Assembly (NCBI RefSeq): GCF_001708305.1
Contig: NZ_CP016953.1
Span: 1,693,501 to 1,757,500, forward strand
Reading direction: 5' to 3'
Length of the DNA stretch: 64,000 nucleotides
Source: Streptococcus himalayensis
Lineage (GTDB): Bacteria > Bacillota > Bacilli > Lactobacillales > Streptococcaceae
The notes beneath the pieces were generated by a model, which had not been told where the DNA came from, searched no databases, and was given only the letters and a program-made list of their open reading frames with translations. Of the stretch, positions 17,522 through 25,579 are shown piece by piece. Made by a program: the position numbers and the translations under genes. Positions within the stretch are counted from its first letter, which is position 1. Each line of letters starts with the position of its first letter.

Positions 17522-19087
17522 ATGGCTTTTGAAAGTTTAACTGAACGTTTACAGAACGTCTTTAAAAATCTGCGCCGTAAAGGCAAAATTAGCGAAAGTG
17601 ATGTCCAAGAAGCAACCAAGGAAATTCGTCTTGCCCTTCTGGAAGCAGACGTTGCCTTGCCAGTTGTAAAAGAGTTTATCAAGAAAGTCCGGGAACGTGC
17701 AGTTGGTCACGAAGTGATTGAAACGCTCAATCCTGCTCAACAAATTATCAAGATTGTTGATGAGGAATTGACAGCAATTTTAGGCTCTGATACAGCTGAA
17801 ATTATCAAATCACCAAAAATTCCAACTATTATCATGATGGTTGGTCTGCAAGGGGCTGGTAAAACAACCTTTGCTGGAAAACTAGCTAACAAGCTCAAAA
17901 AAGAAGAAAATGCCCGACCTTTGCTGATTGCAGCGGATATTTATCGTCCAGCAGCCATTGATCAGTTGAAAACCTTAGGACAACAAATTGACGTTCCTGT
18001 TTTTGAATTAGGTACAGGTGTGCCAGCAGTTGACATTGTCAAGCAAGGTCTTGAAGTGGCCAAACAACAAAATAACGACTATGTCTTGATTGATACAGCA
18101 GGGCGTTTGCAAATTGACCAAGTGCTGATGAACGAATTACGAGATGTCAAGGCACTTGCCCAACCAAATGAAATTCTCCTCGTCGTCGATGCTATGATTG
18201 GTCAAGAAGCAGCTAACGTTGCTCGTGAATTTAATGATCAGCTTGAGGTGACTGGGGTTATCTTAACCAAGATCGATGGGGATACTCGTGGTGGTGCCGC
18301 ACTGTCTGTCCGTCATATCACTGGCAAACCAATCAAGTTCACAGGTACTGGTGAGAAAATTACAGATATTGAAACCTTCCACCCAGACCGCATGTCTAGC
18401 CGTATTTTGGGGATGGGAGACTTGCTGACTCTGATTGAGAAGGCTTCACAAGAATACGATGAGAAGAAATCGCTTGAACTCGCTGAAAAAATGCGAGAAA
18501 ATACCTTTGATTTCAATGATTTTATCGATCAATTAGACCAAGTACAAAATATGGGACCGATGGAAGACCTTCTCAAGATGATTCCAGGAATGGCTGGAAA
18601 TCCTGCTCTGGCAAATCTCAAGGTCGACGAGCGAGAAATTGCTCGAAAACGAGCGATTGTGTCATCCATGACCCCAGCTGAACGTGAAAATCCTGATTTG
18701 CTGACTCCAAGCCGTCGTCGTCGGATTGCGAACGGCTCAGGAAATAGCTTTGTCGATGTCAACAAGTTCATTAAAGACTTTAACCAAGCAAAGGCTATGA
18801 TGCAGGGGGTTATGTCTGGTGATATGAACAAGATGATGAAACAAATGGGAATCAATCCCAATAATCTTCCTAAAAATATGCCAAACAACATGGATATGTC
18901 CGCTCTTGAAGGGATGATGGGTCAGGGGGGAATGCCTGATTTATCAGCCTTAGGTGGTGCTGGCATGCCAGATATGAGTCAGATGTTTGGTGGGGGATTG
19001 AAAGGTAAAATCGGTAAATTTGCCATGGAACAATCCATGAAACGCATGGCCAATAAAATGAAGAAAGCCAAGAAAAAACGGAAATAA
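17522..19087 (+). CDS. ffh: Signal recognition particle protein Ffh (SRP54)
   Basis: A 521-residue GTPase that binds signal sequences and 4.5S RNA and delivers ribosomes to FtsY at the membrane. N domain with LTERLQNVF at the start; G domain with G1 GLQGAGKTT, G3 DTAGRLQ, G4 TKIDGDTRGG; C-terminal methionine-rich M domain from about residue 330, here with long Met/Gly runs and a basic lysine tail. AGGAG precedes the ATG. Confidence 0.97.
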   Translation: MAFESLTERLQNVFKNLRRKGKISESDVQEATKEIRLALLEADVALPVVKEFIKKVRERAVGHEVIETLNPAQQIIKIVDEELTAILGSDTAEIIKSPKIPTIIMMVGLQGAGKTTFAGKLANKLKKEENARPLLIAADIYRPAAIDQLKTLGQQIDVPVFELGTGVPAVDIVKQGLEVAKQQNNDYVLIDTAGRLQIDQVLMNELRDVKALAQPNEILLVVDAMIGQEAANVAREFNDQLEVTGVILTKIDGDTRGGAALSVRHITGKPIKFTGTGEKITDIETFHPDRMSSRILGMGDLLTLIEKASQEYDEKKSLELAEKMRENTFDFNDFIDQLDQVQNMGPMEDLLKMIPGMAGNPALANLKVDEREIARKRAIVSSMTPAERENPDLLTPSRRRRIANGSGNSFVDVNKFIKDFNQAKAMMQGVMSGDMNKMMKQMGINPNNLPKNMPNNMDMSALEGMMGQGGMPDLSALGGAGMPDMSQMFGGGLKGKIGKFAMEQSMKRMANKMKKAKKKRK

Positions 19088-19114
19088 GACATGATTGGGA
19101 GAAACAAATAAGAC

Positions 19115-19657
19115 ATGTTGCACCAACTTTATCCATACGAATTTGTTGATAGTGTATTTACAATTGATTATGAAGCCTTAAAAAAGCAAGGTTTCAAAGC
19201 AGTCATTTTTGATATCGATAGTACCTTGGTGCCACACGGAAGACCATCAACTCCAGCAATCGATGAACTATTTCAAATGATTCATCAATTGGGGCTTAAA
19301 ACTTTCCTTTTGTCCAACAATAGTTCCGAGCGCATTGAACAGTTTATTCGTAATATTGATACAGAATTTATCTCCATTGCAAACAAACCAAATAAAGACG
19401 CCTATTTGCAAGCCGTTGAGCGATTAGGCGTCAAAAAAGAAGAAGTTGTATTTGTTGGAGATCAACTGTTTACGGATATTTTAGGAGCAAATCGAGCGCA
19501 AATGGCCAATATTTTAGTAAAATTCCTGTTGCAAGAAGGGGAGAGCAAGATTGGCAAAAAACGAAAAGTAGAGCAATTCATTCTTAAAACCTATCGTTGG
19601 CGAAAGAAATACCAGCATCGTTTAGGAAATATTGAGAAAAAAGGAGAGAAAAACTAA
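19115..19657 (+). CDS. yqeG: YqeG-family HAD phosphatase
   Basis: A 180-residue HAD-superfamily hydrolase, class IIIA. Motif I DIDSTLVPHG (nucleophile Asp about residue 32), motif II LLSNNSSERI, and a distal VFVGDQLFTDILGANRA as motif IV. The family dephosphorylates phosphatidylglycerophosphate-like or small phosphate substrates; the actual substrate is unknown here. It begins 28 bp after ffh and ends 2 bp before the VanW start, so the genes are probably co-transcribed. Confidence 0.85.
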   Translation: MLHQLYPYEFVDSVFTIDYEALKKQGFKAVIFDIDSTLVPHGRPSTPAIDELFQMIHQLGLKTFLLSNNSSERIEQFIRNIDTEFISIANKPNKDAYLQAVERLGVKKEEVVFVGDQLFTDILGANRAQMANILVKFLLQEGESKIGKKRKVEQFILKTYRWRKKYQHRLGNIEKKGEKN

Positions 19658-19658
19658 T

Positions 19659-20495
19659 ATGGTATTTTGGAATAAAGATGTACTATTTTGCGAATTGAAT
19701 CCAACATGTTATGCGATTTCTATGCAAAAAGAGATTGTTAAACGTCATCTTCAAGATTTCAAACGGAAACCGAATTTTGCAAAACAACACCAAGAAGAAA
19801 TTCTTCCTTGTCTGGTTTCATCCCATTCGTCTCATTTAATAAAAAAAGGCCCAGGTATTGATCTGGAATTACAATACAACAAGGCTATCAATATTGATTT
19901 AGCAGCAAAGAGAATGCATAAATTGATCATTCAGCCAGGAGAAATTTTTTCATTTTGGAAACTTGTAGGAAAACTCTCCAGACGAAAAGGGTATTTAGAC
20001 GGCCGCGTTATTCAAAACGATAAGGTTGAAGCAGGTTTAGGGGGAGGACTCTGCAATCTAGCCAATACCATTCATTGTTTAATTGTGCATAGTCCTATGC
20101 AGATAACAGAATTCCATACGCATTCAGATGCCCTTGCTCCAGACGAAGGAAAGCGGATTCCGTTTGCTAATGGAACCTCTGTTGCCTATAATCATGTCGA
20201 TTATCGCTTCAAAAATTCGACCAATCAGCCTGTTCAATTGCTAGTTTGGTGTGAAGACGAAATCCTCTATGGCGAACTTCGTAGTCAATCAGAATTTCCC
20301 ACTAGATACGAATTACTAGAAGAAGATCACCACTTTAAGAAAGAGGGAGATAAATATTATCGAAATTCTAAAATTTACAGACAAACCATTGACAAACAGA
20401 GCAATCAAGTCTTAGAAAAGAGCTTAATCCTAGACAATCATTCTGAGGTTATGTTTGATTATGATTTAATTCCTAAGAATCAGATTCGAAACTAA
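19659..20495 (+). CDS. VanW-family protein
   Basis: A 278-residue protein with the VanW core (residues about 60-220): IQPGEIFSFWKLVGKLS, GYLDGRVI, EAGLGGGLCNLANTIHCL, and YNHVDYRFKNSTNQPVQL. VanW is a dispensable accessory of some vancomycin-resistance clusters, and the function of chromosomal members is unknown. There is no signal peptide. I chose the ATG at 19659; AAAGGAG is 12 bases upstream, while the longer TTG frame starts before it. No van ligase genes are near, so this gives no reason to infer glycopeptide resistance. Confidence 0.85.
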   Translation: MVFWNKDVLFCELNPTCYAISMQKEIVKRHLQDFKRKPNFAKQHQEEILPCLVSSHSSHLIKKGPGIDLELQYNKAINIDLAAKRMHKLIIQPGEIFSFWKLVGKLSRRKGYLDGRVIQNDKVEAGLGGGLCNLANTIHCLIVHSPMQITEFHTHSDALAPDEGKRIPFANGTSVAYNHVDYRFKNSTNQPVQLLVWCEDEILYGELRSQSEFPTRYELLEEDHHFKKEGDKYYRNSKIYRQTIDKQSNQVLEKSLILDNHSEVMFDYDLIPKNQIRN

Positions 20496-20528
20496 AAATC
20501 ATTTGGAATTGACTTCCAAATGATTTTT
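20494..20528. terminator. Shared bidirectional terminator
   Basis: A perfect 15-bp stem: AAAAATCATTTGGAA (20494-20508), loop TTGAC, TTCCAAATGATTTTT (20514-20528). It overlaps the stop codons of both converging genes. Confidence 0.9.
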
Positions 20529-21195
20529 AATGCTTCATATAATCGCAAACGGAATTGATTTGCTCTCCGAAATCTGAGCCAGAGAATTTCAAATCAAAAA
20601 ATGCACTGCCAATCGTAAATGCCCAGGGTTGCGCTTTTTTAACCTCATCTAAACGTTGATAGGAGTCAATGCTTCCTGCCAAACAAACAGGAGCCTGAAC
20701 CTCTTGGATAAAACGCTCATTCAAAGCTACTGCATCTCCAACATAACGATAACCTAAAAGATCAAACCCATAAACTCCCTTGTCAAGATATGTTTTCGCC
20801 TCCTGAATCATACCTTCAATCGAACCCTCCAAGATAGAAGGACGTTTAGAAATCTCACCGACAAAAGGCATATACTTTAATTGATGTTGCTTACAATATT
20901 CATGAATAGACTCAAAATAAATTGTTCCCATTAGAATGTCACAACCACACTCAACGGCAGTTTTCGCTCCCTCTAAACCTTCACTCTCAGTATAAGCAAC
21001 AACTTCTAGAAATGTAGTTTTGCCGTATTTTTTCATATAAGAGAATAAAGATTTCATTTCCGAGGTAGAGAGCGGTTTCTCTTTAAAACCCCAAAAGTTA
21101 GCTTTTGAGTGATTATATTGTTCAAACATCTCAAAGGCATTGGCAACAGTCAGGTCATTATGAGTCAACATTACAATTAATTCACTAGTTGTCAT
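20527..21195 (-). CDS. TIM-barrel protein of unknown substrate
   Basis: A 222-residue cytoplasmic protein. The pattern of strands and the C-terminal VCLAGSIDSYQRLDEV and WAFTIGSAFFDLKF are the two glycine-containing phosphate-binding loops of ribulose-phosphate-binding barrels. A lysine in KYMPFVGE and DLLGYRYVGD lie on other barrel edges. It superficially resembles KDPG aldolase or ManNAc-6-P epimerase-like proteins, but I do not see a signature that fixes the reaction. It is convergent with the VanW gene and shares its terminator; it appears to be monocistronic. Confidence 0.6.
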   Translation of the reverse strand: MTTSELIVMLTHNDLTVANAFEMFEQYNHSKANFWGFKEKPLSTSEMKSLFSYMKKYGKTTFLEVVAYTESEGLEGAKTAVECGCDILMGTIYFESIHEYCKQHQLKYMPFVGEISKRPSILEGSIEGMIQEAKTYLDKGVYGFDLLGYRYVGDAVALNERFIQEVQAPVCLAGSIDSYQRLDEVKKAQPWAFTIGSAFFDLKFSGSDFGEQINSVCDYMKH

Positions 21196-21655
21196 CTATC
21201 CTATCCATTCTTTTTACAAAATAATCCATTTCATATTTTATCATAAAATATTTTAAATAGGAACTAAAACAGCGAAAATAGAATAAAAACACATCTTAGT
21301 TTGGGTGTTTATTTTTTTCTTTATTTTTGTTTTATACGTTATTTTCAAGCTGAATAGAATACAAAATGAAAGTCATGACTGAAGTAATTGTGAAAAAAGT
21401 TTTATAATTCAAAGTAAATTACGAAATGTACATCTGGAAAAATTTCCAGTTATGGAATGAAAGACGTGTTTTTTTAAAAGAGTTCGTTGTAAAAAATATA
21501 CAAATGACAAATTTTTAGTTTTCACTTTAAAATCGTATAGTAGGAAGCAAAATGTACTTTTGGGACGTTTTAGGTTTCCCGCAAGAAATCAGGCTTTTTT
21601 TTAGAAAATCTACTTTAAAAATTTTTCCAGTTAATTATCCGAGAGTTTCACGTAC
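21196..21655. other. Gene-free T/A-rich region left of dif
   Basis: No supported gene. Several short T tracts and the words ATGTACATCTGGAAAAA (21426-21442) and AATGTACTTTTGGG occur, the first faintly like the dif left end. This type of low-coding DNA is common beside dif. Confidence 0.5.
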
Positions 21656-21686
21656 ATCTTTCCGAAAAACTATAATTTTCTTGAAA
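21656..21686 (+). promoter_or_regulatory. difSL chromosome dimer resolution site
   Basis: The 31 bases start ATCTTTCCGAAAAACTATAA and end TTTTCTTGAAA. They match, from memory, the streptococcal/lactococcal difSL recombined by XerS, including the asymmetric arms. Its usual neighbour xerS lies downstream on the same strand but 1.24 kb away. This marks the replication terminus. Confidence 0.9.
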
Positions 21687-21709
21687 TATATCTATTATTG
21701 TGCTATACT
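21681..21709 (+). promoter_or_regulatory. Orphaned xerS promoter overlapping dif
   Basis: TTGAAA (21681-21686, the last six bases of dif), 17-nt spacer, TATACT (21704-21709), followed by TGATAAG, a run of A/T and TTGGAGAA. This is the expected xerS leader, but no start codon follows; xerS itself has a second, shorter copy of the leader at 22902-22929. Confidence 0.65.
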
Positions 21710-22012
21710 CTGATAAGTTAACTGAAAAAATTTTTTGGAGAAATTATATACTTTAACCCTTGGAAAACCTAAGTTTATCATGGGGATTAATTTTGCACTT
21801 TTGAAACTAGAAAACTAAAACTTTTATTTTCCAAAATTATGTATTTTTGAAATCGTTTCTCAAGTCGATTTTCCTACAAAAACCTCAGAGAAAAAATTCA
21901 ATAAAAAAGCATCGCACTCCAATAATGGGACAGAAGAAAAAAGCTATTTTAAGATCTGTTCCCTACGATAGGCTCTTCCATGAGCTAGATAAGGGCTATT
22001 TTGTCAATTTCC
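21710..22012. other. Non-coding segment between dif leader and degraded gene
   Basis: Starts with the abandoned leader and carries no convincing gene; a 60-codon plus-strand frame at 21847 has no ribosome binding site and no recognisable content. Confidence 0.4.
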
Positions 22013-22500
22013 TCATCGTTTTAACTTGACTGACATTCTTATATTTACACTCTCGGTTAAATTACTATCGGAACCTGCAAACACATACTCCAAATTATAG
22101 GTCATTATTTCCCCGTACTCGTTATACATATCTTCTCTATGACTACCTTGCTCCTTTAAGCTCCCACTAGTATTTTTAAAAATTGGCTCTAATTTAAAAA
22201 GATAAACATCATTTAATTAGGCACTTCTCAGCTCCTTCTACACTAAACTCATGTACTGGTCTTTTAAGAGCGTTGATACTTGTTATAAAGATATGACCTG
22301 GACGTTTTTCATAATAAGCTACTGCTAGATAGTCAATCACCTTATCCCAATACTTGCCCTGTAATTCAACATTTCTATGACCATTGCTTCACCTTCTACC
22401 CAGTACATCAACCGTTTTTTTAAACCCATCAAAATTATTTGCCTTTGCGTAATTCCAAGCAAATTCCTCTAATTGTTTTCACCATATAATGTTCCCCTCC
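22013..22500 (-). pseudogene. Degraded gene or gene pair inserted between dif and xerS
   Basis: On the minus strand a good ribosome binding site GGAGGGG (22500-22494) precedes ATG at 22485, but that frame stops after 16 codons. Protein-like sequence continues in the +1 frame (KQLEEFAWNYAKANNFDGF), hits an in-frame TGA, continues as GKYWDKVIDYLAVAYYEKRP and ALKRPVHEFSVEGAEKC, then stops at 22209. It resumes in another frame from 22210 as DVYLFKLEPIFKNTSG and MTYNLEYVFAGSD to a stop at 22013. At least two frameshifts and one nonsense codon mark it as dead. I do not recognise the family. Confidence 0.55.
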
Positions 22501-22929
22501 TTTTGTCGCTAAAATAAACTTGCTACATTTATTATACCATTAACAAGGTCAAAACATACAATACACAAGTATACAGAAACTACAACTGACCTTTTCATTC
22601 ACAACTAATCTAGCTAGAAAAATAGAAATATTCTCTAAAATCCTTTATAATAGATTGTAACTGAAAATAATGGACTTTTGGAAGTGCTGAAATTCATTAA
22701 TTTGTTGATGATAGATGTACTTTTCAAAAGAGATAAAAAGAATAAAATAGACTAATCATTTTGAACAATAAGCCCCCTCCCCTATTCAAAGGTACAAAAC
22801 AAAAATAAAGTACATTTTTGAAGAACGTACTTTATGCTTCTATCTCAGAGCTATCAAGGGGTTAGATCCTATCAGATCAATTGTTCATAAATTTTTAGTT
22901 TTGATAAGAAGAAAATTTGGAGAATCCTT
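22501..22929. other. Gene-free spacer before xerS
   Basis: No gene seen. It contains the hairpin at 22805-22835 and, at 22902-22929, a second copy of the xerS leader words TGATAAG and TTTGGAGAAT. Confidence 0.5.
22805..22835 (-). terminator. Hairpin with minus-strand T tract
   Basis: ATAAAGTAC (22805-22813) pairs perfectly with GTACTTTAT (22827-22835); on the minus strand it is followed by TTTTGTTTTG. It would stop transcription entering the spacer from the xerS side; no minus gene precedes it. Confidence 0.45.
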
Positions 22930-24000
22930 ATGCGCCGTGAATTACTACTAGAAAAAATCGAACAATTAAAGGAAATAATGCCGTGGTATGTCCTAGACTA
23001 CTACCAATCAAAGCTAGCTGTACCTTACAGTTTTACGACCTTGTATGAATATTTGAAAGAATACCGACGATTTTTTGAATGGTTAATCGATACGGATTTA
23101 GTATCGGTAACGACTATGGCTGAAATTCCTTTAGATACCTTGGAACAGCTCACTAAGAAAGACATGGAATCCTTTATTCTCTATCTACGGGAAAGACCTT
23201 TGCTGAATGCCAATACGACACAAAACGGGGTTTCACAAACGACGATTAACCGGACCTTGTCTGCTCTGTCAAGTCTCTACAAATATCTGACTGAAGAAGT
23301 CGAAAATGAGCAAGGCGAGCCTTATTTTTATCGTAATGTTATAAAAAAGATTTCAACGAAAAAGAAAAAGGAAACGCTTGCTGCCAGAGCTGAAAATATC
23401 AAGCAAAAGCTCTTCTTGGGAGACGAAACCATGGAGTTTTTAGAGTATGTTGAGACCCAATATCCCGTCAAACTATCAAAGCGTGCTCTCTCCTCCTTCC
23501 AGAAAAACAAAGAACGAGATTTAGCCATTCTAGCCCTACTGCTGGCTTCTGGAGTACGCCTTTCTGAAGCGGTCAATCTTAATCTGGCTGATGTCAATGT
23601 CAAGATGATGATGATTGATGTTACACGAAAAGGTGGGAAACGAGACTCGGTTCATGTAGCGGGATTCGCAAAGCCTTACTTGGAATCCTATCTGGCCATT
23701 CGTCAGCAACGTTACAAGGCTGAAAAGACAGATCTTGCCTTCTTCTTATCGGAATACCGTGGCTTGCCAAATCGCATGGATGCGTCCAGTATTGAAAAAA
23801 TGGTCGCAAAATATTCTGCAGATTTTAAAATTCGGGTCACACCCCATAAGCTCCGCCATACGCTAGCTACTCGTCTCTATGATGCAACAAAATCTCAAGT
23901 ACTCGTCAGCCATCAATTGGGGCATGCGAATACACAGGTTACCGACCTCTATACCCATATTGTCAATGATGAACAGAAAAATGCCTTAGATCAGCTCTAG
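22930..24000 (+). CDS. xerS: Tyrosine recombinase XerS
   Basis: A 356-residue site-specific recombinase that resolves chromosome dimers at difSL with FtsK. It has an N-terminal SAM-like core-binding domain (residues about 1-130) and a catalytic domain with Arg in [12 protein letters not shown], the KGGKRD beta hairpin, [12 protein letters not shown] (His-x-x-Arg), the later His in [11 protein letters not shown], and the nucleophile Tyr in TDLYTHIV. Length equals streptococcal XerS rather than XerC/D (about 300). TTTGGAGAATCCTT precedes the ATG. Normally it begins just after dif; here about 1.2 kb intervenes. Confidence 0.95.
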   Translation: MRRELLLEKIEQLKEIMPWYVLDYYQSKLAVPYSFTTLYEYLKEYRRFFEWLIDTDLVSVTTMAEIPLDTLEQLTKKDMESFILYLRERPLLNANTTQNGVSQTTINRTLSALSSLYKYLTEEVENEQGEPYFYRNVIKKISTKKKKETLAARAENIKQKLFLGDETMEFLEYVETQYPVKLSKRALSSFQKNKERDLAILALLLASGVRLSEAVNLNLADVNVKMMMIDVTRKGGKRDSVHVAGFAKPYLESYLAIRQQRYKAEKTDLAFFLSEYRGLPNRMDASSIEKMVAKYSADFKIRVTPHKLRHTLATRLYDATKSQVLVSHQLGHANTQVTDLYTHIVNDEQKNALDQL

Positions 24001-24002
24001 AA

Positions 24003-24030
24003 TTATTACATAAATTAAATTATGCAATAA
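24003..24030. repeat. 11-6-11 palindrome, XerD-site-like, copy 3
   Basis: TTATTACATAA, ATTAAA, TTATGCAATAA, starting three bases after the xerS stop. The flanks extend the pairing (AGAA...TTCT). It shares with copy 1 the same asymmetry: TTACATAA on the left and TTATGCAA on the right. No T run follows. Confidence 0.55.
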
Positions 24031-24071
24031 TTCTATCTAGATTGACTAGAAAAAACTAAAATAAAAAAACA

Positions 24072-24126
24072 GGCTCTATAATATCTGTAGTGGGTAAATC
24101 CACTGTAGAGATTATGGAGCCTTTTT
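24072..24126 (+). terminator. Inward-facing terminator at the ISL3 left end
   Basis: The first 50 bases fold back on themselves (GGCTC...TAGTGG with CCACT...GAGCC, 22 pairs with wobbles) and are followed by TTTTTC. It would block outside transcription from reaching the transposase. The same element is present in copy 2 at 61530-61584. Confidence 0.7.
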
Positions 24127-24195
24127 CAGTGTAGAAAAAAAGTCCCATATGACCTATAATGAAAAGCGATAAAACCATCATTTAGAAAGACTCAT

Positions 24196-25452
24196 ATGGA
24201 ACAACTAAATCTTATCACAAATTTTCTCAAAATGAAAGACAAAAATATCACGATCACTAATGAATGCGACATGGGAACTCACTTAGAACTCCACGGTCAC
24301 TTGGATTACACAGCCCCTAAATGCCCTTCCTGCAAGGGACAAATGGCTAAGTATGACTTCCAGAAAGCCTCTAAAATCCCCTACTTAGAAACTGCTGGCT
24401 ACCCGCTACTTATCCGCCTTCGAAAGCGTCGTTTCAAGTGCAAGGAATGTGGGAAAATAGCGGTCGCTGAAACTCCTATTGTTAAGAAGAACCATCAAAT
24501 CTCTGTCGCTGTCAACCAGAAAATCGCACAATTACTCATCGAAAAGCAAGCAATGACACATATCGCACACAGACTCTCCATTTCTACATCTACAGTTATT
24601 CGAAAACTCAATGAGTTTAAATTTGAAACGGAGTGGGGTAAGCTTCCAGAAGTCATGTCCTGGGATGAGTATGCCTTCAAGAAAGGGAAAATGAGCTTTA
24701 TCGCTCAAGATTTTGACACAAATAACATCATCGCTATCCTTGATGGAAGAACGCAAGCAACCATCCGAAATCACTTTCTGAGATACCCTAGACAGGTCAG
24801 AAACCGCGTTAAATTCATCACTATGGACATGTTTAGCCCTTACTATCAACTAGCCAAACAACTTTTTCCTCATGCTAAAATCGTGCTTGATCGTTTCCAC
24901 GTTGTGCAACATCTCAGCCGTGCTATGAACCGTGTCCGTACCCAAATCATGAATGCTTTTGACCGCAAATCGCATGAATACAAGACGCTCAAACGCTACT
25001 GGAAACTGGTACAACAAGATAGCCGTAAACTCAGTGATAAACGATTTTATCGCCCTACATTTCGCATGCATTTGACCAATAAGGAAATCTTAGACAAGCT
25101 CCTATCCTACTCAGATGAGTTACGACAACATTATGAACTCTATCAACTTCTTTTATTCCATTTCCAAGAGAGGAACTCAGAGCATTTCTTTGACCTAATT
25201 GAGCAAGAAAGAGCCACTGTTAACCCTATTTTCCAGACGGTATTTAAGACCTTTCTAAAGGATAAGGACAAGGTTTTAAACGCTTTGGAATTGCCTTATT
25301 CCAACGCTAAATTGGAAGCTACCAATAATCTTATCAAAGTCATTAAACGAAATGCCTTTGGTTTCAGGAACTTTGAAAACTTCAAAAAGCGGATTTTGAT
25401 TGCCTTAAACATCAAAAAAGAGAAGACCAAGTTGGTCCTCTCTAGGTGTTAG
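24196..25452 (+). CDS. ISL3-family transposase (copy 1)
   Basis: A 418-residue transposase. The N-terminus carries a zinc-ribbon-like set CPSCKGQ and CKECGKIA, then a helix-turn-helix (AHRLSISTSTVIRKL), and the DDE core with MSWDEYAFKKGKMSF, ITMDMFSPYYQLAKQLF, VLDRFHVVQHL and the final ATNNLIKVIKRNAFGFRNF, which is typical of the IS204/IS1001/IS1096/IS1165 (ISL3) group. The frame is intact. Residues about 250-268 (MNAFDRKSHEYKTLKR) differ from copy 2 (MNQFDRKSQEYRVLKR). Confidence 0.94.
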   Translation: MEQLNLITNFLKMKDKNITITNECDMGTHLELHGHLDYTAPKCPSCKGQMAKYDFQKASKIPYLETAGYPLLIRLRKRRFKCKECGKIAVAETPIVKKNHQISVAVNQKIAQLLIEKQAMTHIAHRLSISTSTVIRKLNEFKFETEWGKLPEVMSWDEYAFKKGKMSFIAQDFDTNNIIAILDGRTQATIRNHFLRYPRQVRNRVKFITMDMFSPYYQLAKQLFPHAKIVLDRFHVVQHLSRAMNRVRTQIMNAFDRKSHEYKTLKRYWKLVQQDSRKLSDKRFYRPTFRMHLTNKEILDKLLSYSDELRQHYELYQLLLFHFQERNSEHFFDLIEQERATVNPIFQTVFKTFLKDKDKVLNALELPYSNAKLEATNNLIKVIKRNAFGFRNFENFKKRILIALNIKKEKTKLVLSRC

Positions 25453-25500
25453 CTGACATCTACCCACTACAGTTGACAAAGAGCCAAAAAACAAAGATAT

Positions 25501-25546
25501 AAAAACGCATAAATCATACTTCTGAAAGCCTATTTTATGCGTTTTT
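25501..25546. terminator. Esterase terminator (bidirectional)
   Basis: AAAAACGCATAAA (25501-25513) pairs with TTTATGCGTTTTT (25534-25546), 13 perfect pairs with T tracts in both directions. Confidence 0.85.
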
Positions 25547-25579
25547 AGTATTTGAAAAGATTTCTTATTTACTTTATTT

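Larger units (their letters stand above)
24072..25485 (+). mobile_element. ISL3-family insertion sequence, copy 1
   Basis: 1414 bp with imperfect terminal repeats: left GGCTCTATAATATCTGTAGT, right complement GGCTCTTTGTCAACTGTAGT. It is flanked by an 8-bp target duplication AAAAAACA (24064-24071 and 25486-25493). One intact transposase. Nearly identical to the copy at 61530-62943 except for a short divergent patch. Confidence 0.95.

Noticed and set aside
19659..20495. Vancomycin resistance from the VanW-family gene
   Set aside because: Only VanW is present; no ligase, dehydrogenase or dipeptidase genes are near, and chromosomal VanW homologues are common.
21420..21450. Possible second dif-like site left of dif (GTACATCTGGAAAAATTTCC)
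   Set aside because: Only the first few bases and an A/T stretch agree with dif; the arms do not match.
21847..22029. 60-codon plus-strand frame between dif and xerS
   Set aside because: No ribosome binding site, lysine-rich low-complexity start, and partial overlap with the minus-strand pseudogene.
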